13,939 nucleotides of DNA from an uncultured Devosia sp. (lineage in GTDB: Bacteria > Pseudomonadota > Alphaproteobacteria > Rhizobiales > Devosiaceae). The notes under the pieces were generated by a model. The model was not told the DNA's origin. It searched no databases and saw only the letters and a list, made by a program, of their open reading frames with translations. The stretch is taken from assembly GCA_946480655.1 (NCBI GenBank), contig CAMLKN010000038.1, positions 1-13,939 on the forward strand. The letters are read 5' to 3'. Below are positions 7,567-13,939 of the stretch, piece after piece. Position 1 is the stretch's first letter; each line of letters starts with the position of its first letter. Position numbers and translations under genes: made by a program.

Positions 7567-8970
7567 ATGAAAACCATCACTGCCCACGTTACCCGCGCCA
7601 ACCAGGCCGCCAACCCCTATTTCTACATTCCCTTAGAGGTTCCGGCGGGTACGACCCGCATTGATGTAACCTTGCGCTATGCCAAGGCCGAAGACTGCAT
7701 CATCGATCTGGGCGCCTTCGACCCGCGCGATACCGGCTATCCCACGGAGGAAGGCTTCCGTGGCTGGAGCGGAGGCGCGCGTGACCGCTTCTTCATTGCC
7801 ACCGATGATGCGACGCCGGGCTATGTGCATGGGCAAATTCCACCCGGCACCTGGAATGTCATCCTGGGGCTCTACAAGGTTCCAGAGGCAGGGGTGGATG
7901 TGACGGTCATCATAGACCTCGATGACGCCGACCGCCCCCTGGCGCCGCAACCGGCGCGGACATTTCCGGTTCGAACGGGAGAGGGCTGGTATCGGGGCGA
8001 CCTGCACTGCCACACCTATCACTCCGATGCGCGCGGCGCACCGGAACTGCTGCATGCCGCGGCGAGACAGGCGGGGCTCGATTTCCTCGCCATCGCCGAC
8101 CACAACACCATTACCCAGCGACGCTACTTCCATCCGCAATCATCGCCAGACCTCGTCTTCATCCGCGCCATGGAAGTCACGACCGCGGTAGGCCATGCCA
8201 ATGTCTTTGGCGTCGACGACTGGATCGACTTCCGGATGACCAAGTCCTCCGACGCCCATGTGCTCGAACGGCTGGTACATGCGAAGGGCGGCCTGCTCTC
8301 GATCAACCACGACAAGCCGACCATTCCCTGGGACTATGATGTCCCAGCCGCCGACTGCCAGGAAGTCTGGCAGTCGGCATGGCTGGCCTGGAACTGGATC
8401 GCGCTCGAACGCTACCAGCAGCGCCTGGCATCCGGCATGAAGCTCTCGGCCATTGGCGGTTCGGATTTCCATCAGCCGGACAGGCTCCTTCCCGAGGGGC
8501 CGCTGGTCCTGGCGCGGCCGACCACGGTGCTGTACCTGCCCGAGCTCAGCGAAGAGGCCGTGCTGAATGCGATGAAATCCGGGCATGGCTATGTCACTGA
8601 AAGCCCGACCGGTCCGCATCTCGAAATGCGGGTGGGCGGCACCGTCATGGGAGGCACGGCGACCTCGATCAGCGAGGTTGCAGCGCAGGTCCGGGGCGCT
8701 GCGGGCGACCGGCTCGTGCTGATCGACGCTACCGGCACCATAGTGGATATAGAGATCGGCAGCGATGACTGGTCGGACACTGTCGTGGTTCCGGCGGTCG
8801 AGCGATTCATCCGCGCCGAGGTCGTCGCCGCCGCCAGTCGCCCGGGTCTGATCGCCGAGTTCACGGCCGCGCTCGACGGCCGCGAATTGCCGTGGCAACT
8901 CAAGGGGACCGATCTTGCCGAGCAGCCGATCCGGCGGGCCCTGAGCAATCCCATCTACGTTGAGGCCTGA
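7567..8970 (+). CDS. CehA/McbA-type metallohydrolase with PHP domain
   Basis: A 467-residue protein without signal peptide. Residues 1-125 look like a beta-sandwich domain. A PHP metallohydrolase domain starts at about 140 with GWYRGDLHCHTYHSDA (HxH, His147 and His149), then IADHNT (Asp178, His179), MEVTT (Glu203), GHANVFG (His210), INHDKP (His248) and GGSDFH (Asp300, His302). These supply the usual PHP metal ligands. This layout matches the CehA/McbA-type group, whose namesakes hydrolyse carbaryl esters, while most PHP relatives cleave phosphoesters. It starts 17 bases after the ATPase stop and ends 1 base before the next gene, so it belongs to the sugar operon. Acting in the cytoplasm, it may hydrolyse an ester or phosphoester of the imported compound; the true substrate is unknown. 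The Shine-Dalgarno is weak. Confidence 0.88.
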   Translation: MKTITAHVTRANQAANPYFYIPLEVPAGTTRIDVTLRYAKAEDCIIDLGAFDPRDTGYPTEEGFRGWSGGARDRFFIATDDATPGYVHGQIPPGTWNVILGLYKVPEAGVDVTVIIDLDDADRPLAPQPARTFPVRTGEGWYRGDLHCHTYHSDARGAPELLHAAARQAGLDFLAIADHNTITQRRYFHPQSSPDLVFIRAMEVTTAVGHANVFGVDDWIDFRMTKSSDAHVLERLVHAKGGLLSINHDKPTIPWDYDVPAADCQEVWQSAWLAWNWIALERYQQRLASGMKLSAIGGSDFHQPDRLLPEGPLVLARPTTVLYLPELSEEAVLNAMKSGHGYVTESPTGPHLEMRVGGTVMGGTATSISEVAAQVRGAAGDRLVLIDATGTIVDIEIGSDDWSDTVVVPAVERFIRAEVVAAASRPGLIAEFTAALDGRELPWQLKGTDLAEQPIRRALSNPIYVEA

Positions 8971-8971
8971 C

Positions 8972-9826
8972 ATGCTGATCGGGAATGCGCCGTGTTCGTG
9001 GGGCATCACCTACCCGACCGGCAACGGCTACACCTGGCAGCAATATCTCGACGAAGTCGCCACGGCCGGCTATCGCGGCACCGAGCTCGGTCCATTTGGC
9101 TTCCTTCCCAAGGACGCGGGATTGCTCAAGGAGGAACTGGCTCGGCGCGATCTCACCCTGATCGGCGCCACGCATGTTCACACATTGAGCGACATCTCCA
9201 CTGCGCCCCGGCTTTGGGCGACGCTGCGCGACCTCTCTGCCTTGCTCGTTTCGCTTGGCGCCAGGCATCTCGTCATCATGGATGAAAGCAACGCCTATCC
9301 CCCTGGCCGGGGGGGCGTGCTCGATGAAGAAGGCTGGCGCGGGCTTGTTGCCATGGTGCGCGACGCGCAAAGGCTGGTCGAAGGCGATTTCGACCTCACG
9401 CTCAGCTTTCACCCCCATATCGGCACGGCCGTCGAAAAGGAGGCACAGATCGACCGCCTGCTCGCCGACACCGACATCGACCTGTGCTTCGATACCGGCC
9501 ACCATGCCTTCTGGGACCAGGACCCCGTTGCCTATATGGAAAGGGTTTTTCCCCGCATCGCCTACATGCACCTCAAGAATGTCGACGCGGATGTGCGCGC
9601 CCGGGTTCTGGCCGGCGACGTGTCGGTCGCCGCCTCCTATGGCGCCGGGGTGATGTGTCCTCTGCCCGACGGTGCGGTCGATATCGAGGCAGTGATGCGC
9701 CTGCTCGTCAGCCGCAGATTTGCCGGACCCATCGTGGTCGAGCAGGATGTTGCCCTCGACGCCACAGAGACGCCACTGCAACTGGCCGCCCGCAATCTCG
9801 CCTTCATGCAGGCCATCATGGGCTGA
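8972..9826 (+). CDS. Sugar phosphate isomerase/epimerase, IolE (inosose dehydratase)-like
   Basis: A 284-residue xylose-isomerase-like TIM barrel. The opening IGNAPCSWG, then GYRGTELGPFGFLP (Glu38), SFHPHIGTAVE (145-155), LCFDTGHHAFWDQDP (Asp174, His177), YMHLKNVDADVRARV (His200) and IVVEQD (Glu257) follow the order in inosose dehydratases and related isomerases. Asp174, His200 and Glu257 probably bind the divalent metal. The ATG at 8972 has GAGG 6 bases upstream; an in-frame TTG at 8960 would overlap the previous gene and is less likely. It is the last gene of the sugar operon. IolE converts scyllo-inosose in myo-inositol breakdown, but no iolBCDG gene is in view, so a different keto-sugar or polyol step is equally possible. 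Confidence 0.88.
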   Translation: MLIGNAPCSWGITYPTGNGYTWQQYLDEVATAGYRGTELGPFGFLPKDAGLLKEELARRDLTLIGATHVHTLSDISTAPRLWATLRDLSALLVSLGARHLVIMDESNAYPPGRGGVLDEEGWRGLVAMVRDAQRLVEGDFDLTLSFHPHIGTAVEKEAQIDRLLADTDIDLCFDTGHHAFWDQDPVAYMERVFPRIAYMHLKNVDADVRARVLAGDVSVAASYGAGVMCPLPDGAVDIEAVMRLLVSRRFAGPIVVEQDVALDATETPLQLAARNLAFMQAIMG

Positions 9827-10054
9827 GGTCGGGAGCGCCCCGCCGGTATCCCTCCGCCTGCAAAGGACCGATCGGGGAGGCCACCTTTGCGCCTTGACGG
9901 GCCGGGGCACCACGGACATGAAAGGGGATGCGCCGGGACTTCGAGGCGCATGCGAGATCACCGGGCTCGCAAGGAGTTGGAGCGCAGCTGACTTGACCCC
10001 CCTCGTCGAACCGTCGCGATCCCTTCTGCGTCCGAAATCTGGCGGGGCGCCTGC
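9827..10054 (+). other. Structured leader of the second ABC operon
   Basis: This 228-base gap holds three successive inverted repeats: GCAAAGG/CCTTTGC (9860-9866 and 9884-9890, with CCGATCGG in the loop), ATGCGCC/GGCGCAT (9928-9934 and 9945-9951) and GCGAG/CTCGC (9952-9956 and 9966-9970). None has a U-tract, so none is an obvious terminator. TTGACG at 9894-9899 with CATGAA 17 bases on (3 of 6) is a weak promoter candidate. No conserved TPP-riboswitch core was found by eye. It may contain the end of the first transcript and the start of the second. Confidence 0.4.
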
Positions 10055-10058
10055 ATGA
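9918..10058 (+). CDS. Possible small leader ORF, 46 codons
   Basis: The ATG at 9918 opens a 46-residue frame (MKGDAPGLRG... ending KSGGAPA) whose TGA overlaps the ATG of the following permease in the ATGA arrangement. The sequence matches no family I know and has no membrane segment or signal peptide. The Shine-Dalgarno before it is poor. The permease start itself has only GGCGGGG upstream, so coupling through this ORF is conceivable. It could also be chance: GC-rich DNA often has open frames of this size, and the same frame is open further upstream. Confidence 0.2.
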   Translation: MKGDAPGLRGACEITGLARSWSAADLTPLVEPSRSLLRPKSGGAPA

Positions 10059-10828
10059 ACCTCGCCAGGAATCGGGACGGCATATCCACGAGCGCCGTGG
10101 TCGTCGCGCGGCTGGCCTTGCTGGCGCTCCTGCTGGCGCTGTGGTGGACCGCGTCGCAGACGGTCACTCGCAACCTCATTCCGACGCCGGTCGAGACTGC
10201 CTTGGCCGCGGCGCGCCTCTGGTCTGAGGGCCGGCTGCCAGCCGCCCTTGTCGCGAGCCTCGGCACTTATCTGGGTGGTTTCGGCCTGGCCGCGCTTGTG
10301 GCGCTGCCCCTGGGGGCGCTGATGGGGGCTTTCGGCCTGCTCGGGCGAACCCTCGAAATCTACGTCTATGCGCTGGCGGCAACGCCGAGGGTTGCGTTCA
10401 TACCGCTGATCATCGTGCTTCTGGGGCTCGGCCTCGAGGCCAAGTTGTTCATCGTGTTTCTGGGCGCGGTCATGCCCATTGTCATCAACACCTATGCCGG
10501 AGTCCGGCAGGCCGACGCGGACCTCGTCGAAATGGCTCGTTCTGTCGGTGCATCGCGGCTGCGCACCTTTCGCGCCATCGTCCTTCCGGGAGCGGTCCCC
10601 TATGTCCTGGCCGGTTTGCGCATCGGCGCCACGATCGGTCTCATCAACACAGTGGTGGCAGAACTCTATACCGCGGTGACGGGGCTCGGGGGCCTGCTGG
10701 CCCTTTATGGCAATACCTTCCGCATGGCCGAATATTTCGTCGTGGTGCTAACGCTATCAGCTATCGGTGTCGCCGTGACTGCGGTGCTGCGCGCCCTCGA
10801 AATCCGACTAACCCGCTGGTCCACCTGA
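10055..10828 (+). CDS. ABC transporter permease, SsuC/TauC type
   Basis: A 257-residue inner-membrane protein with about six hydrophobic segments, the first at 13-33. The EAA loop at 157-182 reads LVEMARSVGASRLRTFRAIVLPGAVP, matching the SsuC/TauC/ThiX permease group rather than the sugar permeases upstream. ATPRVAFIPLIIVLLGLG (109-126) and the late segment with VVAELYTAVTGLGGLL are also typical. It is the first gene of a three-gene importer with a binding protein 25 bases downstream and an ATPase after that. The gene order permease, binding protein, ATPase is less common than binding protein first. The channel is probably a homodimer, as only one permease gene is present. Confidence 0.92.
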   Translation: MNLARNRDGISTSAVVVARLALLALLLALWWTASQTVTRNLIPTPVETALAAARLWSEGRLPAALVASLGTYLGGFGLAALVALPLGALMGAFGLLGRTLEIYVYALAATPRVAFIPLIIVLLGLGLEAKLFIVFLGAVMPIVINTYAGVRQADADLVEMARSVGASRLRTFRAIVLPGAVPYVLAGLRIGATIGLINTVVAELYTAVTGLGGLLALYGNTFRMAEYFVVVLTLSAIGVAVTAVLRALEIRLTRWST

Positions 10829-10853
10829 CCAAACCCCAGAGGAATATTTGTCC

Positions 10854-11882
10854 ATGGAATTCAAGTTTGCTCCCCTGGCCGCTGCGTTGGTGCTTCTTAG
10901 CCTGCTGCCCGGTCAGGCCGCGGCCCAGTCTGACACACCCTTCCGGCTGATTGTCACCCATCTCGAGCCGCCGCTGGTGCCCAATTCGGTCATGGACCTC
11001 GCCGTCGAGCTCGGCTACTTCGAGCGGGAAGGCGTCACCGTGGAACTGGTGCGGGTGCAACAGACGCCGTCTGCACTGGCCGCCCTGCAATCGGGCGAAG
11101 GAGACATGGCCAATGTCAGTGTGGACGCCCTGCTCCAGGCCATTGCTGCCGGTGCCACGGACTTCCGGGCCGTAACCTCGCCCAATACTTCGCTGCCTTT
11201 TCTGATCGCCGCTCGCGAGGAGATTGCCACGCTCGATTCTCTGCGCGGTGCCAGTTTCGGCGTCGGACGCATCGGCAGCCTCGACCATTCACTGTCTGCG
11301 CTGGTTCTGGCCGGCCTTGGCCATGACATCGACGAAACCGAGATCGTCACCCTGGGGCAGCCCAATGTGCGGGCGCAGGCCCTGGTTGCCGGGCAGGTCG
11401 ACGCAACGACCATGTCGATCGGCACCTGGACCAGTCTTCCGGACAGGAGTGGCCTGCATGTTCTGGTCGACCCGGACGCCTATTTTGCCCAAGCACCTCT
11501 GGTGAACAAAGTCAATGCCGTCACCACGGCCGTGCTTGACACGCGTCGCGAGGATGTCGAAGCCGTCATTCGCGCGCTTGTCCGCATCAGCCGCGATTTT
11601 GCAGCAGACCCGCAGCTCTGGGTCGATGCCATGACCGAGGCGGTGCCGGGATCGGATGAGGCGCTTCTGGCGGAGCTGGTCTCGAGCTTTGCCAAGAGTT
11701 GGACGGTCAATGGCGGTATGAGCGCATCGGCGCTCGGCTACACCGCCGATTGGCTGTTCGGCACCGAGGACTTTGCGGGCGTCGCCCCATTGACGCTCGA
11801 TGACTGGGTGGATTTCGGGCCCGTGGATGCAGCGCTTGCCGAACTCAGCCGCGTCGAAAGTCAGGACCCTGCGGACCGATGA
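10854..11882 (+). CDS. ABC transporter substrate-binding protein, SsuA/TauA/NMT1 type
   Basis: A 342-residue periplasmic binding protein. Residues 1-24 form a signal peptide ending GQAAA before QSD. The mature part has the NMT1/THI5-like pattern: VMDLAVELGYFEREGVTVELV, ALAALQSGEGDMANVSVDALLQAIAAG, and LDSLRGASFGVGRIGSLDH near 125-145. AGRAGGA-like AGAGGA lies at 10838-10843. It is 10 bases from the ATG at 10854 and 4 from an in-frame TTG at 10848, which would add two residues; the ATG is preferred but the TTG cannot be excluded. This family binds sulfonates, nitrate, pyrimidine or thiamine precursors, riboflavin and others, and nothing here fixes the ligand. Its stop overlaps the ATPase start by 4 bases. 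Confidence 0.9.
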   Translation: MEFKFAPLAAALVLLSLLPGQAAAQSDTPFRLIVTHLEPPLVPNSVMDLAVELGYFEREGVTVELVRVQQTPSALAALQSGEGDMANVSVDALLQAIAAGATDFRAVTSPNTSLPFLIAAREEIATLDSLRGASFGVGRIGSLDHSLSALVLAGLGHDIDETEIVTLGQPNVRAQALVAGQVDATTMSIGTWTSLPDRSGLHVLVDPDAYFAQAPLVNKVNAVTTAVLDTRREDVEAVIRALVRISRDFAADPQLWVDAMTEAVPGSDEALLAELVSSFAKSWTVNGGMSASALGYTADWLFGTEDFAGVAPLTLDDWVDFGPVDAALAELSRVESQDPADR

Positions 11883-12727
11883 CCGGAGAGAAAACGCCGG
11901 GACGGGGAACTGGGCGGCTTGAGCCGAATGGGCGGCCGATCCGATTTTCTGGCGTAAGCAAACGCTTCGACGCCCCGGGCAAAGGGCAGATGATCGCCAT
12001 CAATGCGGTCGACCTCGATATTCCGGCTCATCAGTTTGTCGCCATTATTGGCCCGTCGGGATGCGGCAAGAGCACGCTTCTGAGACTGGCGGACGGTTTG
12101 ATCGCGCCGGACCGTGGACAGGTGACGATCGGCGGGGAGCCCCCCGTTCCAGGGCCAGGTATCGGCTTGGTGTTCCAGAATTTTCGGCTTATTCCCTGGC
12201 GTAGCGTTGCTGGGAATGTCGCCTTCGCGCTGGAAAGCGCGGGCCGTTCTGGATCAGAGATCGGCCCTCGCGTCGAGGCCCAGTTGGATCAGGTCGGGCT
12301 CCGTCCCTGGAGGGCGCACTATCCGGCGCAGTTGTCGGGTGGCATGCGGCAGCGTGTTGCGCTGGCGCGCGCGCTGGTCGGCCAACCGGCCGTGCTGCTG
12401 ATGGACGAACCTTTCGCCAGCCTCGATGCACAGACGCGCGAATTGATGCAGGAGGACCTTCTCGCCCTCTGGGACCGGGAACGGCCCACGGTGATGTTCG
12501 TGACGCATAGCGTCGATGAGGCCTTGCTGTTGGCAGACCGGGTCATCGTCATGGGTGCCGGCTCCGTACTCGAGGATATCGAGGTCGATCTGCCGCGGCC
12601 GCGCCAACCCGAGGCAGCACGGCAGGCCGCACAATATGCTACTTTGCGGGCGCATCTTTGGAGCCGGATCCGAGACCTGGTCCTCGCCGACCCGAACTCC
12701 GCATTCTTCGAGCGGGGCGCTCGATAA
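11879..12727 (+). CDS. ABC transporter ATP-binding protein, SsuB/TauB type
   Basis: A 282-residue ATPase starting in an ATGA overlap with the binding-protein gene. Walker A is GPSGCGKST at 58-66, the Q-loop Gln is 100 in LVFQNFRLIPWRSV, the signature is LSGGMRQR at 152-159, Walker B is VLLMDEP at 172-178, the D-loop is SLDAQTR, and the switch His is 210 in FVTHSVDEA. GMRQR and the THSVDEAL string are characteristic of the nitrate/sulfonate/taurine subfamily. An N-terminal stretch of about 20 residues before IRFSGVSKRF is longer than usual. A C-terminal tail after about 240, without a TOBE domain, also fits this subfamily. It energises the importer with the two preceding genes. Confidence 0.93.
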   Translation: MTGEKTPGRGTGRLEPNGRPIRFSGVSKRFDAPGKGQMIAINAVDLDIPAHQFVAIIGPSGCGKSTLLRLADGLIAPDRGQVTIGGEPPVPGPGIGLVFQNFRLIPWRSVAGNVAFALESAGRSGSEIGPRVEAQLDQVGLRPWRAHYPAQLSGGMRQRVALARALVGQPAVLLMDEPFASLDAQTRELMQEDLLALWDRERPTVMFVTHSVDEALLLADRVIVMGAGSVLEDIEVDLPRPRQPEAARQAAQYATLRAHLWSRIRDLVLADPNSAFFERGAR

Positions 12728-12791
12728 GGAGCGCATTCACCTGAAAGCGCGCAAATTAATCTTGTATTTGCCTGTCTTGTCATAAGTAATT

Positions 12792-12805
12792 CTCCGCATA
12801 CGGAG
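12792..12805 (+). promoter_or_regulatory. Short hairpin over the ribosome binding site of the HNH gene
   Basis: CTCCG (12792-12796), loop CATA, CGGAG (12801-12805). The right arm contains the GGAG Shine-Dalgarno, 7 bases before the ATG at 12813, so the fold would hide it. The surrounding gap (12728-12812) is AT-richer than the neighbouring genes. It offers a weak promoter: TTGTAT at 12762-12767 and AGTAAT at 12785-12790, with a 17-base spacer. A 5-bp stem may be only marginally stable. Confidence 0.35.
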
Positions 12806-12812
12806 CATTACT

Positions 12813-13685
12813 ATGCCTGTCGCGGTCCTTAACGTGCGTCCCAGTCGCCAGAGATCATTTCATCGCGTACGCGTCGACAACAGAAACCGGGAGGTAGCCC
12901 TCAGCACCATTGGCCAGAGGGTGATCCTCTATGCACCGACCGACGAGCCACGCCACGGATATTTCGGCACGGCGCTGATCGCCGATGTCAGCCCGGACGT
13001 GAGGGAGCGGCGGTTCATTTTCATCATGCTGGACGATATCGCGCTTTTCGGCCAGTTCATCGCCCTTGAATCACTGATCACGCCGATCGAGTCTCGCGCC
13101 TATCTTGCCACCGGCGCCATCGACTTCAGCTATTTCTCACTTGGCATTCGAGCTTTGACACAGGCCGATCAGGCATCCGCGCGCGCTATGGTAGATCGGG
13201 CCGGGGCGGAGCAGTTCCGCACCACACAGGGCTTTGACGCGCCGCGGGCGCAGATCTATCTGGCAGGTCCAGGCCGAGGTGACCTACGCCCCCGTTTGAC
13301 GCGGGAGGTGGCCATGCGTGATCGCCGGCTGCGATGGTCGGTCCTTGAGGCCTATGGGCCCATTTGCGCGGTCTGCGGGGATGACGATGCTGTGCATGAG
13401 ACCGGAGCCTACGAGGTCGAAGTGTGTCATCTGCACGGACTAAAATTGGGCGGTCCGGATGTGCTCACCAATGCCATGCCCATGTGCCGCAAGCATCATT
13501 GGGCCTATGACGAGGGGCTGTTCACATTGGCTGACGCCGGAGGCATTATCCCGAGCCGTTTCATGGAGCCCAAGTTGCGCCGACGTTTCAACGGTTGGGC
13601 GAAGGCACAGTTTCCCAGAGCCGTCGAGGCCTGGCCGAAAGCCGAACACCTGCAATTTCATCGAGCCAATGTGTTTCTGGGTTGA
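12813..13685 (+). CDS. HNH endonuclease with probable PUA-like N-terminal domain
   Basis: A 290-residue protein. The C-terminal half has a zinc-type HNH domain: CAVC (185-188), EVCHLHGLKLGGPDVLTN (His206 as the first HNH His, Asn220), then MCRKHHWAYDEGLF (Cys225, His228, His229). The paired Cys/His residues would hold a structural zinc. This resembles the HNH_2-type domain of Pfam (from memory). The N-terminal stretch at about 34-95 (GQRVILYAPTDEPRHGYFGTALIADVSPD, then a beta-rich segment) resembles the PUA/EVE-like domains that read modified bases in PUA-HNH restriction enzymes. That part is a weaker call. The gene stands alone between an ABC operon and the end of an rRNA operon, with GGAG 7 bases before the ATG. 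Function in phage defence is inferred from the domain layout only; no methyltransferase is adjacent. Confidence 0.85.
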   Translation: MPVAVLNVRPSRQRSFHRVRVDNRNREVALSTIGQRVILYAPTDEPRHGYFGTALIADVSPDVRERRFIFIMLDDIALFGQFIALESLITPIESRAYLATGAIDFSYFSLGIRALTQADQASARAMVDRAGAEQFRTTQGFDAPRAQIYLAGPGRGDLRPRLTREVAMRDRRLRWSVLEAYGPICAVCGDDDAVHETGAYEVEVCHLHGLKLGGPDVLTNAMPMCRKHHWAYDEGLFTLADAGGIIPSRFMEPKLRRRFNGWAKAQFPRAVEAWPKAEHLQFHRANVFLG

Positions 13686-13715
13686 GCGGCAGTGATGTCT
13701 CGGCTTCCAGAAACG

Positions 13716-13747
13716 ACAAAGCCCCCGCATTGAGCGGGGGCCTTTGT
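13716..13747. terminator. Strong hairpin terminator, usable in both directions
   Basis: GCCCCCGC (13721-13728), a 5-base loop, GCGGGGGC (13734-13741). The stem is extended by ACAAA (13716-13720) pairing with TTTGT (13743-13747) across a one-base bulge. On the plus strand it is followed by GATTTTGGTTTTT, ending the HNH transcript 30 bases after its stop. On the minus strand it lies about 40 bases after the 5S gene and is followed by CTTTGTCGTTT, so it can also end the rRNA transcript. Confidence 0.85.
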
Positions 13748-13768
13748 GATTTTGGTTTTTGTGGAGAG

Positions 13769-13921
13769 GTTGTGTGTTTTTGGCAGACCTTGCAGTGACC
13801 TACTCTCCCAAGTCTTGAGACTTAGTACCATTGGCGCGGAGGGATTTGACGGTCGAGTTCGGGATGGGATCGGGTCCTGGGCCCCTCGCAAGAACCACAA
13901 GGTCAGCGAAAAACACACAAC
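13769..13921. repeat. Perfect 13-base inverted repeat flanking the 5S rRNA
   Basis: GTTGTGTGTTTTT at 13769-13781 and its exact complement AAAAACACACAAC at 13909-13921 lie on either side of the 5S gene, 4 bases from each mature end. In the precursor they would extend the terminal 5S stem into a long helix, a likely recognition structure for rRNA processing ribonucleases. Confidence 0.8.
13786..13904 (-). rRNA. rrf: 5S ribosomal RNA
   Basis: Read on the minus strand, the sequence begins GACCTTGTGGTTCTTGCGAG, contains the conserved CCCGATCCCATCCCGAACTC block, then GCGCCAATGGTACT and GGGAGAGTAGGTC, and ends CAAGGTC, which pairs with the 5' GACCTTG. The length is 119 bases. These are unmistakable alphaproteobacterial 5S features. 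The ends were set by the terminal stem and could be off by a few bases. As the last gene of the rRNA operon, it implies a 23S gene to the right of the window on the same strand. It converges with the HNH gene. Confidence 0.95.
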
Positions 13922-13939
13922 GTGAAGAATGGATTTTTG

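Noticed and set aside
9860..9890. Rho-independent terminator of the sugar operon
   Set aside because: The stem is only 7 bp with a 17-base loop and is followed by GCCTTGACGG, not a T-run.
8900..9961. 353-codon minus-strand ORF
   Set aside because: It is antisense to the IolE-like gene and lacks recognisable motifs.
9827..10054. TPP riboswitch before a ThiXYZ-like importer
   Set aside because: The permease/binding protein/ATPase set could suggest thiamine-precursor uptake, but the conserved CTGAGA and GGATAATGCCAGCG-like segments are not present.

Overview
The window is GC-rich alphaproteobacterial DNA. The 5S rRNA at the right end and the overall style of the genes fit Hyphomicrobiales (a Devosia-like organism is my guess; no marker gene fixes the genus). 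No mobile element, CRISPR array or tRNA is visible. All functional names come from reading motifs, without database searches.

Left part (1-9826): a carbohydrate uptake and breakdown locus organised around a LacI-family repressor. On the minus strand lie the repressor (1858-2898) and, 7 bases downstream, a gene that runs off the left edge (1850 to <1). That gene reads as 616 residues without a stop and resembles the DUF5054 / GH38 alpha-mannosidase-like group. Diverging from the repressor on the plus strand is a compact operon: a periplasmic sugar-binding protein (3201), two CUT1-type permeases (4667, 5611), a MalK/UgpC-type ATPase (6446), a CehA/McbA-type PHP-domain metallohydrolase (7567) and an IolE-like TIM-barrel isomerase/dehydratase (8972). 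Gaps within the operon are 1-17 bases, except after the binding-protein gene, where a GC hairpin sits. The 302-base divergent region carries two copies of a 15-base sequence, each the core of a near-palindrome of LacI type. One lies next to the repressor start, the other between the -35 and -10 of the probable transporter promoter. The simplest reading is a substrate-induced regulon that imports an oligosaccharide or glycoside and processes it with a zinc glycosidase-like enzyme, a metal-dependent hydrolase and an inosose-dehydratase-like enzyme. The substrate is not known.

Middle part (9827-12727): a 228-base leader with three successive short inverted repeats and a 46-codon ORF, then a second ABC importer of the SsuABC/TauABC/NMT1 type: permease (10055), periplasmic binding protein (10854) and ATPase (11879, ATGA overlap). 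It carries no catabolic gene that would reveal its ligand.

Right part (12728-13939): a single gene (12813-13685) for a protein with a probable PUA-like N-terminal domain and a C-terminal zinc-type HNH nuclease domain, a layout seen in some modification-dependent restriction enzymes. It is followed by a strong hairpin terminator (usable from both strands) and, on the minus strand, a 5S rRNA gene (about 13786-13904) flanked by a perfect 13-base inverted repeat. This is the distal end of an rRNA operon whose 23S gene should lie beyond the right edge.
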